DNA from: Alphaproteobacteria bacterium
Lineage (GTDB): Bacteria > Pseudomonadota > Alphaproteobacteria > TMED109
Length of the DNA: 64,000 nucleotides
Direction: 5' to 3'
NCBI GenBank assembly: GCA_030828505.1
Contig: JAURCJ010000006.1
Coordinates: 1-64,000, forward strand
In this document: positions 9,247 to 19,020 of the stretch, piece by piece
Layout: each line of letters begins with the position of its first letter
Position numbering within the stretch: the stretch's first letter is position 1
The notes under the pieces: model-generated
The model's input: only the letters and a program-made list of their open reading frames with translations
Databases searched by the model: none
Told to the model about the DNA's origin: nothing
Position numbers and translations under genes: made by a program

Positions 9247-10776
9247 ATGAGCAAATTTACAAAAAAAAACTATAATGCAGCATATGACCTTTTATACAGG
9301 AATATTATTAAAAACCCTGATAAAATAGCTTTTATAGATAATAACGAAAAAATTACATACAGTGAACTTTATCATAAAGTTAAGGCTTTTTCATATTCTA
9401 TAAAAAACAGCAATATTGCTGTTAATGATAGAGTGATTATATGTATGGATGATAATATATGCTACCCTATAGTATTTTTAGGCCTTATTTGGTCAGGCAT
9501 CATTCCAATCTGTATTAATACTCTATTGCCTAGTAAAGATTACAAATATATGATTGAAGACTCAACTGCAAAAGCAGTAATTATATCAGATCATTTAATT
9601 GATAAATTCAAACCTATTATGAGTGAAAATAAAGATACTTTAATTATTATAAATGATGATAAAGGTCTTAAAAGTTTAATTAATCAAACATCAGAATACA
9701 TAGAGGAACCATATAACTCATATGAAAATGATACAGCTTTCTGGTTATACTCTTCTGGTTCTACAGGCTCTCCTAAGGGAACTCTTCACATGCATAAAAG
9801 TTTAATTGCAACATCAAATAATTATGCAAAAACAGTATTAAATATTACTGATAATGATATTTGCTTTTCAGCTGCAAAATTATTTTTTGCTTATGGGCTT
9901 GGCAATGCTCTTACATTCCCTATGAGCGTAGGAGCTACATCTATACTTATGGCAGATAGACCAACTCCTGAATCTGTTTCCAATATTATTAAAAAGTATT
10001 CTGTTACCTTATTTTTTGGAGTCCCTACTCTCTATGCTGCTTTACTAAATGCAAATATGAGTTCAGATCTTTTCAAATCATTAAGATTATCTATATCAGC
10101 AGGTGAAGCTTTACCCGCAAATTTATATGAAAAATGGTATAAATTTTCAGGAGTACAGATACTAGACGGCATTGGTTCTACTGAGATGCTTCATATATTT
10201 ATTTCAAATACGATTGATAATATTACTCCTGGGGCCTCTGGTAAGCCAGTAAAAGGTTATAAAGCGAGGCTTATAAAAGATGACGGAAAATTAGCAAATG
10301 ATAATGAAATTGCGGAATTAGAAATAAATGGCCCTTCAAGTGCAAGTAGCTATTGGAATAAACCAGAAAAATCTAATTTAACATTTAATGGTCAATGGAC
10401 AAAAACCGGTGATAAATATATACGAAATTCAGATGGAATATATACATATTGTGGACGAGCTGATGATATGATGAAAGTTTCAGGGCAATATGTATCCCCT
10501 TTTGAAGTTGAAGCAGCTTTACAAACGCATGAAGAAGTATTGGAAGCTGCGGTCGTAGCAAATAGAGATATTGATAATTTGATAAAACCAAAAGCTTATA
10601 TCATACTAAAAACTAAATCAAAAATAATAAAAAACATAGAGCTAGCACTTACAAATCACGTTAAAGAGCAATTAACACCATTTAAATATCCACGTTGGTA
10701 TGAATTTGTAGACGAGCTACCTAAAACAGCAACCGGTAAAATACAGAGATATAAATTAAGAAAAAATTATGAATGA
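9247..10776 (+). CDS. Benzoate-CoA ligase family protein (ANL superfamily)
   Basis: AMP-binding motif YSSGSTGSPKGTLHMH; GIGSTEMLHIFISN; C-terminal PKTATGKIQRYKLR; box cluster context. Confidence 0.87.
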   Translation: MSKFTKKNYNAAYDLLYRNIIKNPDKIAFIDNNEKITYSELYHKVKAFSYSIKNSNIAVNDRVIICMDDNICYPIVFLGLIWSGIIPICINTLLPSKDYKYMIEDSTAKAVIISDHLIDKFKPIMSENKDTLIIINDDKGLKSLINQTSEYIEEPYNSYENDTAFWLYSSGSTGSPKGTLHMHKSLIATSNNYAKTVLNITDNDICFSAAKLFFAYGLGNALTFPMSVGATSILMADRPTPESVSNIIKKYSVTLFFGVPTLYAALLNANMSSDLFKSLRLSISAGEALPANLYEKWYKFSGVQILDGIGSTEMLHIFISNTIDNITPGASGKPVKGYKARLIKDDGKLANDNEIAELEINGPSSASSYWNKPEKSNLTFNGQWTKTGDKYIRNSDGIYTYCGRADDMMKVSGQYVSPFEVEAALQTHEEVLEAAVVANRDIDNLIKPKAYIILKTKSKIIKNIELALTNHVKEQLTPFKYPRWYEFVDELPKTATGKIQRYKLRKNYE

Positions 10777-11539
10777 AATAAACGATAATTTAGTAATTAA
10801 TGGTATTAGCATTGAAATTAAATCACTTATACATAAAAATTCTAGCTTAGAACCAATAATTTTTTTACACGAAGGTCTTGGGTCCATATCATTATGGAAA
10901 AGCTTTCCAGAAAAAATTTATAACTTAACAAAACGTGATGTAGTAATTTACTCAAGAGTTGGTATGGGAAATTCTTCAGCAATAACAAAACCTAGAAAAA
11001 CTGACTATATGCACTATGAAGCTAACTATTTTCTTCCAAAAATTTTAAATTATTTAAAGATAAATTCACCTATTTTACTTGGCCATTCTGATGGGGCTTC
11101 TATAGCATTAATTTACACTGGTAGTGGCAATAAAGTAAAATCAATGGTTTTAGAAGCCCCTCATGTTTTTGTTGAAAAAGTTTCTATTAAAGGCATACAG
11201 GATGCTAAAAAATTATGGAAAAACAGTGATTTAAGAGATAAACTTAGTAAGTATCATAATGATCCAGATGGAGCGTTTAATGGTTGGTGTAATGTTTGGC
11301 TTTCTAAAGAATTTATTAATTGGAACATAGAAAATTATTTAAGCAAAATAAATTGTCCTATTCTATTAATTCAAGGAAAGCAGGATACTTATGGAACAAT
11401 CAAACAACTTGAAAGCATAGAAAATTATACTAATGGCTTTACAAAGAGATTTGAGTTAGAGAACTGTGGACACAGTCCTCATACTCAATATCCAAAAGAA
11501 GTTGCAACTAATATTAATGATTTTTTAATTAATAATTAG
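10769..11539 (+). CDS. Alpha/beta hydrolase associated with the box cluster
   Basis: [12 protein letters not shown], nucleophile elbow LGHSDGAS, catalytic His NCGHSPH; overlaps the upstream ligase by ATGAATGA. Confidence 0.82.
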   Translation: MNEINDNLVINGISIEIKSLIHKNSSLEPIIFLHEGLGSISLWKSFPEKIYNLTKRDVVIYSRVGMGNSSAITKPRKTDYMHYEANYFLPKILNYLKINSPILLGHSDGASIALIYTGSGNKVKSMVLEAPHVFVEKVSIKGIQDAKKLWKNSDLRDKLSKYHNDPDGAFNGWCNVWLSKEFINWNIENYLSKINCPILLIQGKQDTYGTIKQLESIENYTNGFTKRFELENCGHSPHTQYPKEVATNINDFLINN

Positions 11540-12954
11540 GCAGATACAGATGGTAAATTTGCTAAAGCCATGGCTACTTCACTTTCATCATAGTCTTGAT
11601 CTTTAAGTTTACCACCAAAATAATCTGTATAAGCTTGCATATCAAAATGGCCATGACCACATAAATTAAATAATATAGTTTTGTTTTGTCCTTCTTCTTT
11701 AGCTTTTAAAGCCTCAACAATAGCCCCTTTTACAGCATGATTTGCCTCTGGAGCAGGCAATATACCTTCAGCCTTAGCAAATGTTACACCTGCTTCAAAA
11801 CACTCTAACTGTTTATAAGAAGTACACTCAATTTCATCTTCATTAGCTAAATGACTAACTAATGGAGACATACCATGATATCTTAAACCACCAGCATGAA
11901 AACCAGGCGGTACAAAAGCTGATCCTAAGGTATGCATTTTTACTAATGGAGTTAAATGTCCAGTATCACCAAAATCATAGGCATATTTTCCTTTAGTTAA
12001 AGTTGGGCAATTAGCTGGTTCTACTGCAACAATTCTAGTTTTACTTTCTCCTCTTAAATTTCTTCCTATAAAAGGAAAAGCTATACCAGCAAAATTAGAT
12101 CCCCCTCCTGTACAACCCACTATTACATCAGGCTCATCACCAGCAATCTCTAATTGCTTCATACTCTCTTGACCAATAATAGTTTGATGCAAAAGAACAT
12201 GATTTAAAACACTACCTAATGCATATTTAGTATCATCTCTTTGAGCAGCCATTTCTACAGCTTCCGATATTGCTATACCAAGACTACCAGTACTATCTGG
12301 ACTATCTTTTAAAATTGCCTTACCAGATTCTGTCTCATTACTTGGGCTAGCAACACATCTAGCACCAAAACTTTCCATTAATGCTCTTCTATAAGGCTTT
12401 TGATTGAAACTAACCTTAACCATATAAACGTCTACTTCTAAACCAAATATAGAACCAGCAAAAGCTAGCGAAGATCCCCACTGTCCTGCACCTGTTTCTG
12501 TCGTTAATCTTTTTACACCTTCTTCTTTATTATAATATGCTTGGGGAACTGCTGTATTAGGCTTATGGCTACCAGATGGGCTTACACCTTCATATTTGTA
12601 ATAAATTTTAGCTGGAGTATCTAAAGCTTTTTCTAACTTTCTCGCTCTATATAGAGGACTTGGTCTCCATTGCCTATATATTTCTCTAACCTGATCAGGA
12701 ATTTCGATTTCCCTATCTGTACTCACTTCTTGCATAATTAATTCCATTGGAAAAAGAGGAGCTAGATCCTCCGGTCCAATAGGTTCTCCTGTTCCAGGAT
12801 TTAATGGAGGCGCCAATGGAGTTTTTAAATCAGAACAAATATTATACCAATGTGTTGGCATTTCATGTTCATTTAATAAAATTTTTACTCTTTCATTTTC
12901 ATAATTAGTTTGATCTAACGCAGAAAGTACATCCTGCTCTCCCTTTTTAAACAT
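11536..12954 (-). CDS. TrpB2-like pyridoxal-phosphate-dependent enzyme (tryptophan synthase beta-like)
   Basis: [17 protein letters not shown] (PLP lysine), [20 protein letters not shown]. Confidence 0.87.
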   Translation of the reverse strand: MFKKGEQDVLSALDQTNYENERVKILLNEHEMPTHWYNICSDLKTPLAPPLNPGTGEPIGPEDLAPLFPMELIMQEVSTDREIEIPDQVREIYRQWRPSPLYRARKLEKALDTPAKIYYKYEGVSPSGSHKPNTAVPQAYYNKEEGVKRLTTETGAGQWGSSLAFAGSIFGLEVDVYMVKVSFNQKPYRRALMESFGARCVASPSNETESGKAILKDSPDSTGSLGIAISEAVEMAAQRDDTKYALGSVLNHVLLHQTIIGQESMKQLEIAGDEPDVIVGCTGGGSNFAGIAFPFIGRNLRGESKTRIVAVEPANCPTLTKGKYAYDFGDTGHLTPLVKMHTLGSAFVPPGFHAGGLRYHGMSPLVSHLANEDEIECTSYKQLECFEAGVTFAKAEGILPAPEANHAVKGAIVEALKAKEEGQNKTILFNLCGHGHFDMQAYTDYFGGKLKDQDYDESEVAMALANLPSVSA

Positions 12955-12973
12955 CTACATCTCCCTGTAAATT

Positions 12974-14044
12974 TTATTTTTTGGATTTAACCCATATACC
13001 TTTATCATGCAATAATTTTATCTGTTTATCAATTACTTTAGTTTTATATTCCTTATGTTTCATTGGAATTCTATCAAGGTACAAATTCTTAGGATAAATA
13101 GGATCTTTATATAGTAGCTGATATAGCTCAGTTCTAATATCTTTCATCCAATTATCCCATTGAGCATTTTCACGATGAAACCTTAATGCTTCTATATCAA
13201 TCACTCCTGAAACATAAGTCGAAGATCCACCATAATCCTGTCTACCTACTATTTTTCCTTTATAGTCAATTATATAAGATCTACCTCCAAAAGTATCTAT
13301 CGGTGTGTCACCCTCTTTATGTAAATAATAAGTTCCCATGTTAGGAGCTAAAACATACATATTATTATCTAAGGCTCTAGCCCTACTCTGTATCTCAAAC
13401 ATATCATTACCTGTAGCAGGATGTGGATAAGAAGCTCTATAAACTATTTCAGCACCATTTAAAGCTAAAGCTCTAGCATTTTCTGGGTAAGAGCCTTCAT
13501 TAGCCATCATAATTCCTAATCTTCCAATATCGGTTTCTACAACTGGCCAAAATGCATCTAAATTATTACCATATTTTTCAATCCACCAATCATATATATC
13601 ATGTGGACAAACAGAATGTTCTACTGGAAATAATGGAGAAACCTTATAATGAACCAAAATTACTTCACCTGAAGGGTCTATAATAAAGCCACAATTAAAA
13701 AACCTATTTGGCCAATCTGGATGTCTAGCTTTAGCTTGTGCAATGATATAACTATTATATTCTCTAGCTATGCCTCCTAACATATCTGTTTCCCAACCTG
13801 GGATGTCAATACAACATGTTTTTGCAAAATCTTCATGTTCAGCATCTAAAACTTCATCATTAAAACCTTGTAATGCACCCTCAGGAACAGCTATTAATCT
13901 CACAGGAATATCCAAACTCGAAAGCCATGATGCAGCTTTAGTTAAATGTTTTATGTGTGTTAAATTATGTCTTATATCAGACCTATGTCTGATACCTCTA
14001 ACTGTAGGAATTAATCCTACAGCAGTATACGGTTTAATACTCAT
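12974..14044 (-). CDS. Nitrilase/aliphatic-amidase superfamily protein with Ala at the catalytic Cys position
   Basis: VPEGAL (Glu), HYKVSP (Lys), but MMANEGSYPE where amidases read ICDDGNYPE. Confidence 0.8.
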   Translation of the reverse strand: MSIKPYTAVGLIPTVRGIRHRSDIRHNLTHIKHLTKAASWLSSLDIPVRLIAVPEGALQGFNDEVLDAEHEDFAKTCCIDIPGWETDMLGGIAREYNSYIIAQAKARHPDWPNRFFNCGFIIDPSGEVILVHYKVSPLFPVEHSVCPHDIYDWWIEKYGNNLDAFWPVVETDIGRLGIMMANEGSYPENARALALNGAEIVYRASYPHPATGNDMFEIQSRARALDNNMYVLAPNMGTYYLHKEGDTPIDTFGGRSYIIDYKGKIVGRQDYGGSSTYVSGVIDIEALRFHRENAQWDNWMKDIRTELYQLLYKDPIYPKNLYLDRIPMKHKEYKTKVIDKQIKLLHDKGIWVKSKK

Positions 14045-14122
14045 TGTTTTTCCAAATAAAAATTTATTAGAATGGAATTAAATATTTTTTGAATTAAAAA
14101 GTCCATTAAATAATATAATTTA

Positions 14123-15193
14123 TTACTTTATTAAATTTAATATCTCATTTGTAACTTTATTAGTGGAAGCAGTTCCACCCAAATCTGGAGTAAATGGACC
14201 ATTATTATTTGCATATAATTTTATAGATTTATATATTCTAGTTGCAGATTTTTTTTCACCCAGATGTTCAAGCATCATCATTCCACTCCATATAGCACCT
14301 ATTGGATTAGCTATATTCTTACCAACAATGTCAAATGCGGAACCATGAATAGGCTCAAACATAGATGGAAGGCTTCTATCAGTAGTAATATTTGCAGTAG
14401 CTCCTATTCCTAAACTTCCTGATAAAGCAGAAGCTAAGTCAGATAAGATGTCTGCATGCAAATTAGTTGCAACCATCACATCAATTTTTTCTGGATTATT
14501 TACCATTACTGCTGTTGCAGCATCTACTAATAACTTTTCAGTTTTTACTGTTGGATATTTTTTCTTAACTTCATAAAATGTTTTATCCCATAACTTCATT
14601 CCATGTCTTTGTGCATTAGATTTAGTAATCAATGTTAAATGCTTTTTAGGTCTTTTTAATGCTAATTTAAAAGCATATTCATGAATTCTTCTACAACCTT
14701 CTCTTGTAAAAACTGCTAATTCACTTCCAATTTCAATAGGTAAACCTTCATGAACAATTCCTCCTGATCCCGCATATTCTCCCTCACTATTTTCTCTTAC
14801 TATTAACCAATCAATTTTTTTAGCTAAATTTTTATTTAAGGGAGATTTAATTCCCTCTATATATTTAGATGGTCGAATATTAGCAAATTGATCTAATCCT
14901 TGACAAATTTTAAGCCTAAGTCCCCATAATGTAATGTCATCAGAAATATTCTGGTCACCAACTGCACCAAAAAATATTGCATCATGTTCTTTAAGTTTTT
15001 CTAGGCCATTTTTTGGCATCATTAATTGATGTTTCTTATAATAATTACTACCCCAGTTATATCTTTTTTCTTTAATAGTAATATTATCTAGTCTTAATGC
15101 TTTTTTGATAACTTTTAAACTAGCATTAATAACTTCTGGACCAATGCCATCGCCAGGAATTATAGCTATATTATGTTTATTAAATTGTTTCAT
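14123..15193 (-). CDS. Isocitrate/isopropylmalate dehydrogenase family, tartrate/D-malate dehydrogenase-like
   Basis: IIPGDGIGPEV, WGLRLKICQGLDQFANIRP, VRENSEGEY, EPIHGSAFDI. Confidence 0.83.
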   Translation of the reverse strand: MKQFNKHNIAIIPGDGIGPEVINASLKVIKKALRLDNITIKEKRYNWGSNYYKKHQLMMPKNGLEKLKEHDAIFFGAVGDQNISDDITLWGLRLKICQGLDQFANIRPSKYIEGIKSPLNKNLAKKIDWLIVRENSEGEYAGSGGIVHEGLPIEIGSELAVFTREGCRRIHEYAFKLALKRPKKHLTLITKSNAQRHGMKLWDKTFYEVKKKYPTVKTEKLLVDAATAVMVNNPEKIDVMVATNLHADILSDLASALSGSLGIGATANITTDRSLPSMFEPIHGSAFDIVGKNIANPIGAIWSGMMMLEHLGEKKSATRIYKSIKLYANNNGPFTPDLGGTASTNKVTNEILNLIK

Positions 15194-15254
15194 ATCTATT
15201 TATTTTATAATAATATTATTATTTTAAACATATACTAAATAATAGGGGATTGAA

Positions 15255-16007
15255 ATGATTAATTATAGTGAAAACTTTTCTAATAAGGTTGCAATTATAA
15301 CTGGCGCTGGAAGTGGAATTGGAAAAGAAACTGCAAAAAGAATGATTGATAATGGAGCAAAAGTGGCATTATGGGATTATAATCAGGATACGTTAAATAA
15401 AATCCAAAATGAGCTTGGAGAAAAATCCCTTTCAGTTTTAGTTGATGTTTCAAATGAAAATTCTATAAAAAAAGCTGCTGATGAAGTTAGAAATAAGCTT
15501 GGTTCCCCTTCTATTTTAGTTAATTGTGCTGGTGTTGCAGGTGTAAATGCTACTATAGAGAATACCGATCCAGATGAATGGAGAAGAGTTATAAATATTA
15601 ACTTAAATGGAACATTTTTATGTTGCAGAGAAGTAATAAAAGATATGGTTGAAAATAAATATGGTAGAATAGTTAATATTGCCTCTGTAGCGGGTAAAGA
15701 GGGTAACCCAAATGCTGCTCATTATAGCGCCTCTAAATCAGGAGTTATTACATTTACCAGGTCTTTAGGTAAAGAACTGGCTGCAACTGGAGTACTAGCT
15801 AATTGTATTACTCCTGCTGTTATAGAAACCGAGATGCTCTCGCAAGTAAGTGATGAACATAAAGCTTATATGGTATCAAAAATTCCAATGGGCAGAATGG
15901 GTCAACCTAGTGAAGTTGCTGCTCTAATATGTTGGTTAAGTTCTAATGAATGTTCTTATAGTACAGCTGCTGCTTTTGATTTATCAGGAGGAAGATCAAC
16001 ATATTAA
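15255..16007 (+). CDS. SDR family oxidoreductase
   Basis: TGAGSGIGK, NCAGVAG, YSASKSGV. Confidence 0.88.
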   Translation: MINYSENFSNKVAIITGAGSGIGKETAKRMIDNGAKVALWDYNQDTLNKIQNELGEKSLSVLVDVSNENSIKKAADEVRNKLGSPSILVNCAGVAGVNATIENTDPDEWRRVININLNGTFLCCREVIKDMVENKYGRIVNIASVAGKEGNPNAAHYSASKSGVITFTRSLGKELAATGVLANCITPAVIETEMLSQVSDEHKAYMVSKIPMGRMGQPSEVAALICWLSSNECSYSTAAAFDLSGGRSTY

Positions 16008-16091
16008 ACCAGAATTCATTAATTTTTTTGCATTTTAATATATAATGTAGTACTTAAGTTATATATATATATTTACTTTGGGGCTTTAAAA

Positions 16092-16418
16092 ATGGACAAA
16101 ATTATAAAAAAATTATTAATGATTACTATTGTGGGTACTACAATAGTAGGTCTTTCTGCATGTCAAAACACACAAATGGCTTCTAAAGAAGCTATTAGTG
16201 CAACAGGATCTTCGGAACAAATGCAAGATGACTCTATTGCAGCAGCTCAAGCTGCAGCTGATGCTGCTAATACTAGAGCAAATGAAGCATTCCAAGCTGC
16301 TCAAACAGCAAGAAGAGTTGCAGAACGTGGTGTAGAAATGGCTAATCAAAATCAAGCTGCTTTAAGAGCATTAAATGATAAAATTGATAGAATGTTTGAA
16401 ACAATTTCTCGAAAATAG
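16092..16418 (+). CDS. Alanine-rich Lpp-like murein lipoprotein
   Basis: Lipobox LSAC followed by an alanine-zipper-like heptad region (AAAQAAADAANTRANEAFQAAQTARRVAERG). Confidence 0.7.
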   Translation: MDKIIKKLLMITIVGTTIVGLSACQNTQMASKEAISATGSSEQMQDDSIAAAQAAADAANTRANEAFQAAQTARRVAERGVEMANQNQAALRALNDKIDRMFETISRK

Positions 16419-16437
16419 TCATTAAGATTGCTATATT

Positions 16438-16469
16438 AAAAGGGTTCTTATTTTAGAGCCCTTTTTTTT
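16438..16469 (+). terminator. Rho-independent terminator after the Lpp-like gene
   Basis: AAAAGGGTTCT-TATTTT-AGAGCCCTTTTTTTT hairpin with T-tract. Confidence 0.85.
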
Positions 16470-17376
16470 ATTTTGTTAGCATAACTTCAATAGGGATACC
16501 ATTAGCTATTTTTACAGCTTTTTTTACTTTATCCCAGTCAACTTTAGTTATTTCTAATCCTGCAGCTTTTTGAATAACTTCATAAGCTTGTGGATATAAA
16601 TCAGTGCTATTTATAACCTTCTTTTCTTCACTACTAGTCACATATTCAGGTAAAATATGTACTTCTATATATAATTTATTATCTTTCCAACCAGCTTTAA
16701 TAGGTTGATTAATGATATTAACATTAGTTCCTTCTGCAACCAAATCATATAAAGCTTCAATATCTTCTGGATATAACCTTATACAACCATGCGAGACTTT
16801 CATTCCAACACCATAGGGCTTATTTGTCCCATGTATCAAATATGAAGGCATTGATAAATAAATTGCTCTATTGCCTAGTGGATTATCATCTCCTGATGCA
16901 ACTACTTTTGGCAAACTTGGATCCTCTTTCCTTACAGAATCAGGAGGAATCCAAACAGGATTTTTTTTCTTCTTAATTACCTTAGCTTTGCCTAATGGAG
17001 TTTCCCAACCACTTCTTCCTATGCCAATTGGAAAAGTATTTAAAAGTTCACCTTCATCAAAGTAATATAGTCTTAAATCACCAATATTAATTACTATTCC
17101 ATCTCGTTTACTGAAAGGTATAATATGCGATTTAGGAATTAATAATTTTTTATCTTTGCCTGGTATCCATGGATCCATATTTACATCATTTGCGGAGAGT
17201 ATGTCCGCGAAAGAAATACCATATTTTCTTGCAATACTAATTAAAGTATCCTTTTCATTTGTAGTATAGTAAGTATTTACACCATAGATATCATTACTTA
17301 TATTACTATTATCTGATAGAGAATAATTAGAAAAAATTAATACTAGGAAAAAAATAATGAATTTAAAAAGTCTCAT
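16468..17376 (-). CDS. L,D-transpeptidase (YkuD) with LysM domain
   Basis: LysM-like TNEKDTLISIARKYGISFADILSAN; catalytic IHGTNKPYGVGMKVSHGCIRLYPED. Confidence 0.9.
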   Translation of the reverse strand: MRLFKFIIFFLVLIFSNYSLSDNSNISNDIYGVNTYYTTNEKDTLISIARKYGISFADILSANDVNMDPWIPGKDKKLLIPKSHIIPFSKRDGIVINIGDLRLYYFDEGELLNTFPIGIGRSGWETPLGKAKVIKKKKNPVWIPPDSVRKEDPSLPKVVASGDDNPLGNRAIYLSMPSYLIHGTNKPYGVGMKVSHGCIRLYPEDIEALYDLVAEGTNVNIINQPIKAGWKDNKLYIEVHILPEYVTSSEEKKVINSTDLYPQAYEVIQKAAGLEITKVDWDKVKKAVKIANGIPIEVMLTK

Positions 17377-17884
17377 AAGAACAGTCCCAAATTATCCTAA
17401 GCCTGGAATATTATTTCGTGATATTTCAACATTATTATACAATGGAAATGCTTTAAAATATATATCTGATGTTTATTTTAATAGATATAATAATAAAAAT
17501 ATTAACGCTATTGCTGGAATTGAAGCAAGAGGTTTTATATTTGGTTCGATAATTGCTGAAAAACTAGGAATAGCTTTCGTTCCTATTAGGAAAAAAGGAA
17601 AGCTTCCTTGTGATGTCATATCTGAAGAATATTCTCTAGAATATGGAACTGATTCATTAGAGATTGATATATCATCTCTTAATAATAACTCTAAAGTGGT
17701 CATAGTAGATGATTTAATAGCTACTGGAGGAACAGCAATAGCTGCTGGCAACCTAGTAAAAAAGTTAGGTGCTGATATTATTGAATACTCTTTTTTAGTA
17801 AATTTACCAGATATAGGTGGAAGTACTAAATTAATAGATAATGACTATAAAGTTCACTCTTTAATGGAATTTGCTGGAGAATAA
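17357..17884 (+). CDS. apt: Adenine phosphoribosyltransferase
   Basis: VPNYPKPGILFRDIS, GIEARGFIFG, VVIVDDLIATGGTA. Confidence 0.94.
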   Translation: MNLKSLIRTVPNYPKPGILFRDISTLLYNGNALKYISDVYFNRYNNKNINAIAGIEARGFIFGSIIAEKLGIAFVPIRKKGKLPCDVISEEYSLEYGTDSLEIDISSLNNNSKVVIVDDLIATGGTAIAAGNLVKKLGADIIEYSFLVNLPDIGGSTKLIDNDYKVHSLMEFAGE

Positions 17885-17885
17885 C

Positions 17886-19004
17886 CTATTCCTTTACATC
17901 AACATCTTTTTTCTTCGTTAGGTCTCCAAGCCTGCTATTAAATTGCTGATGTTTTTCATTTTTTAATGCAAAAACCCAATTTCTAAACTTTGCATTTAGA
18001 TTAATAACTTCTTCTTCTACATTTTTAAAACTTTTCATCTCAGGTAGACCAACATTCACTGGACCATCTTTTGGAAGTTCTCTTCTTAATTTATTATTTG
18101 AGGAAGCTTCAAAATTTACCCAATTAAAACCTTTGATATTTTCATTTTTAATAATAATTTTTAAGCCATCAAAAGTTGTGTAGACGATAGTAGTTGCTTT
18201 ATCAGTAAATGAAATATCATTTTTAGATCGGATATCTATTAATGCAACATTATCTAAAGCACTTCCCAATTGATTACCTACATAAGGATTTACTGGTAAA
18301 GTATCTTCATCTAAATTTTGTAATTTGAAATATTGTTCCGCATAATTATCTCTTTTTATAAAAACTTCATGACCATCTGGATGAGTTATAGTAATATCAG
18401 CTATTCTAGTTCTGTGAACTGTAAATAATGTATCATCTAACCAATCAATTTCAGAATTTGGAACATCAAAATTTCTCCAGACTAACCAACTTTGATTATC
18501 ATTTGGCCTCCTAGCATATCTAGTTTCTTTTCCAAATTTAGAGTCATTACCTACTAAAATAGATGCAACTTCACCATTTTTATTATTAATTAAAGTAACT
18601 TTACTAGCTGAATTAGTATCGCTATTTACATCATTTAACCCTAACTCCCCGTGAAGTTCAGAATTTTTAGTTTTAGGTTCTATAGTCTCTAATTGAGCAA
18701 CACCAACTATTACTCTTTTTATTTTATCTAAAGGAACAGGAAAATTTGCTAAGCCAGGAAGATACCAGCTATCTTCATTTCTAACAATTGAAAAGCTTCC
18801 ATTATTATTAATAATATTTACCTCTGCAATTTCATTTAATAATTTGAGGCTATTTTCATCTGTAGAAACACTTAGCTCAGGAAATAAAAACCTTTCACCT
18901 ACAACCCTTCTATTTTCCGCATCTCTATATAAACTAACAAAAAATGTAAGTCCTACGAAAATTAGAGCTATAATTATAATTAAATAAGCATTTGACTGCT
19001 TCAT
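17886..19004 (-). CDS. DUF4340 domain-containing protein
   Basis: Membrane-anchored protein immediately downstream of a GldG-like gene; DUF4340-like WYLPGLANFPVPLDKIKRVIVGVAQLETIEP. Confidence 0.75.
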   Translation of the reverse strand: MKQSNAYLIIIIALIFVGLTFFVSLYRDAENRRVVGERFLFPELSVSTDENSLKLLNEIAEVNIINNNGSFSIVRNEDSWYLPGLANFPVPLDKIKRVIVGVAQLETIEPKTKNSELHGELGLNDVNSDTNSASKVTLINNKNGEVASILVGNDSKFGKETRYARRPNDNQSWLVWRNFDVPNSEIDWLDDTLFTVHRTRIADITITHPDGHEVFIKRDNYAEQYFKLQNLDEDTLPVNPYVGNQLGSALDNVALIDIRSKNDISFTDKATTIVYTTFDGLKIIIKNENIKGFNWVNFEASSNNKLRRELPKDGPVNVGLPEMKSFKNVEEEVINLNAKFRNWVFALKNEKHQQFNSRLGDLTKKKDVDVKE

Positions 19005-19020
19005 AATTTTTTATCCTTCT

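Noticed and set aside
14123-15193. Assigning the dehydrogenase as leuB or icd
   Set aside because: The WGLRLKICQGLDQFANIRP region looks closer to tartrate/D-malate dehydrogenases and no leuCD neighbours are present; substrate left open.
16034-16079. AT dinucleotide-rich tract upstream of the Lpp-like gene as a repeat element
   Set aside because: Short AT runs are common in this AT-rich sequence and consistent with an ordinary promoter.
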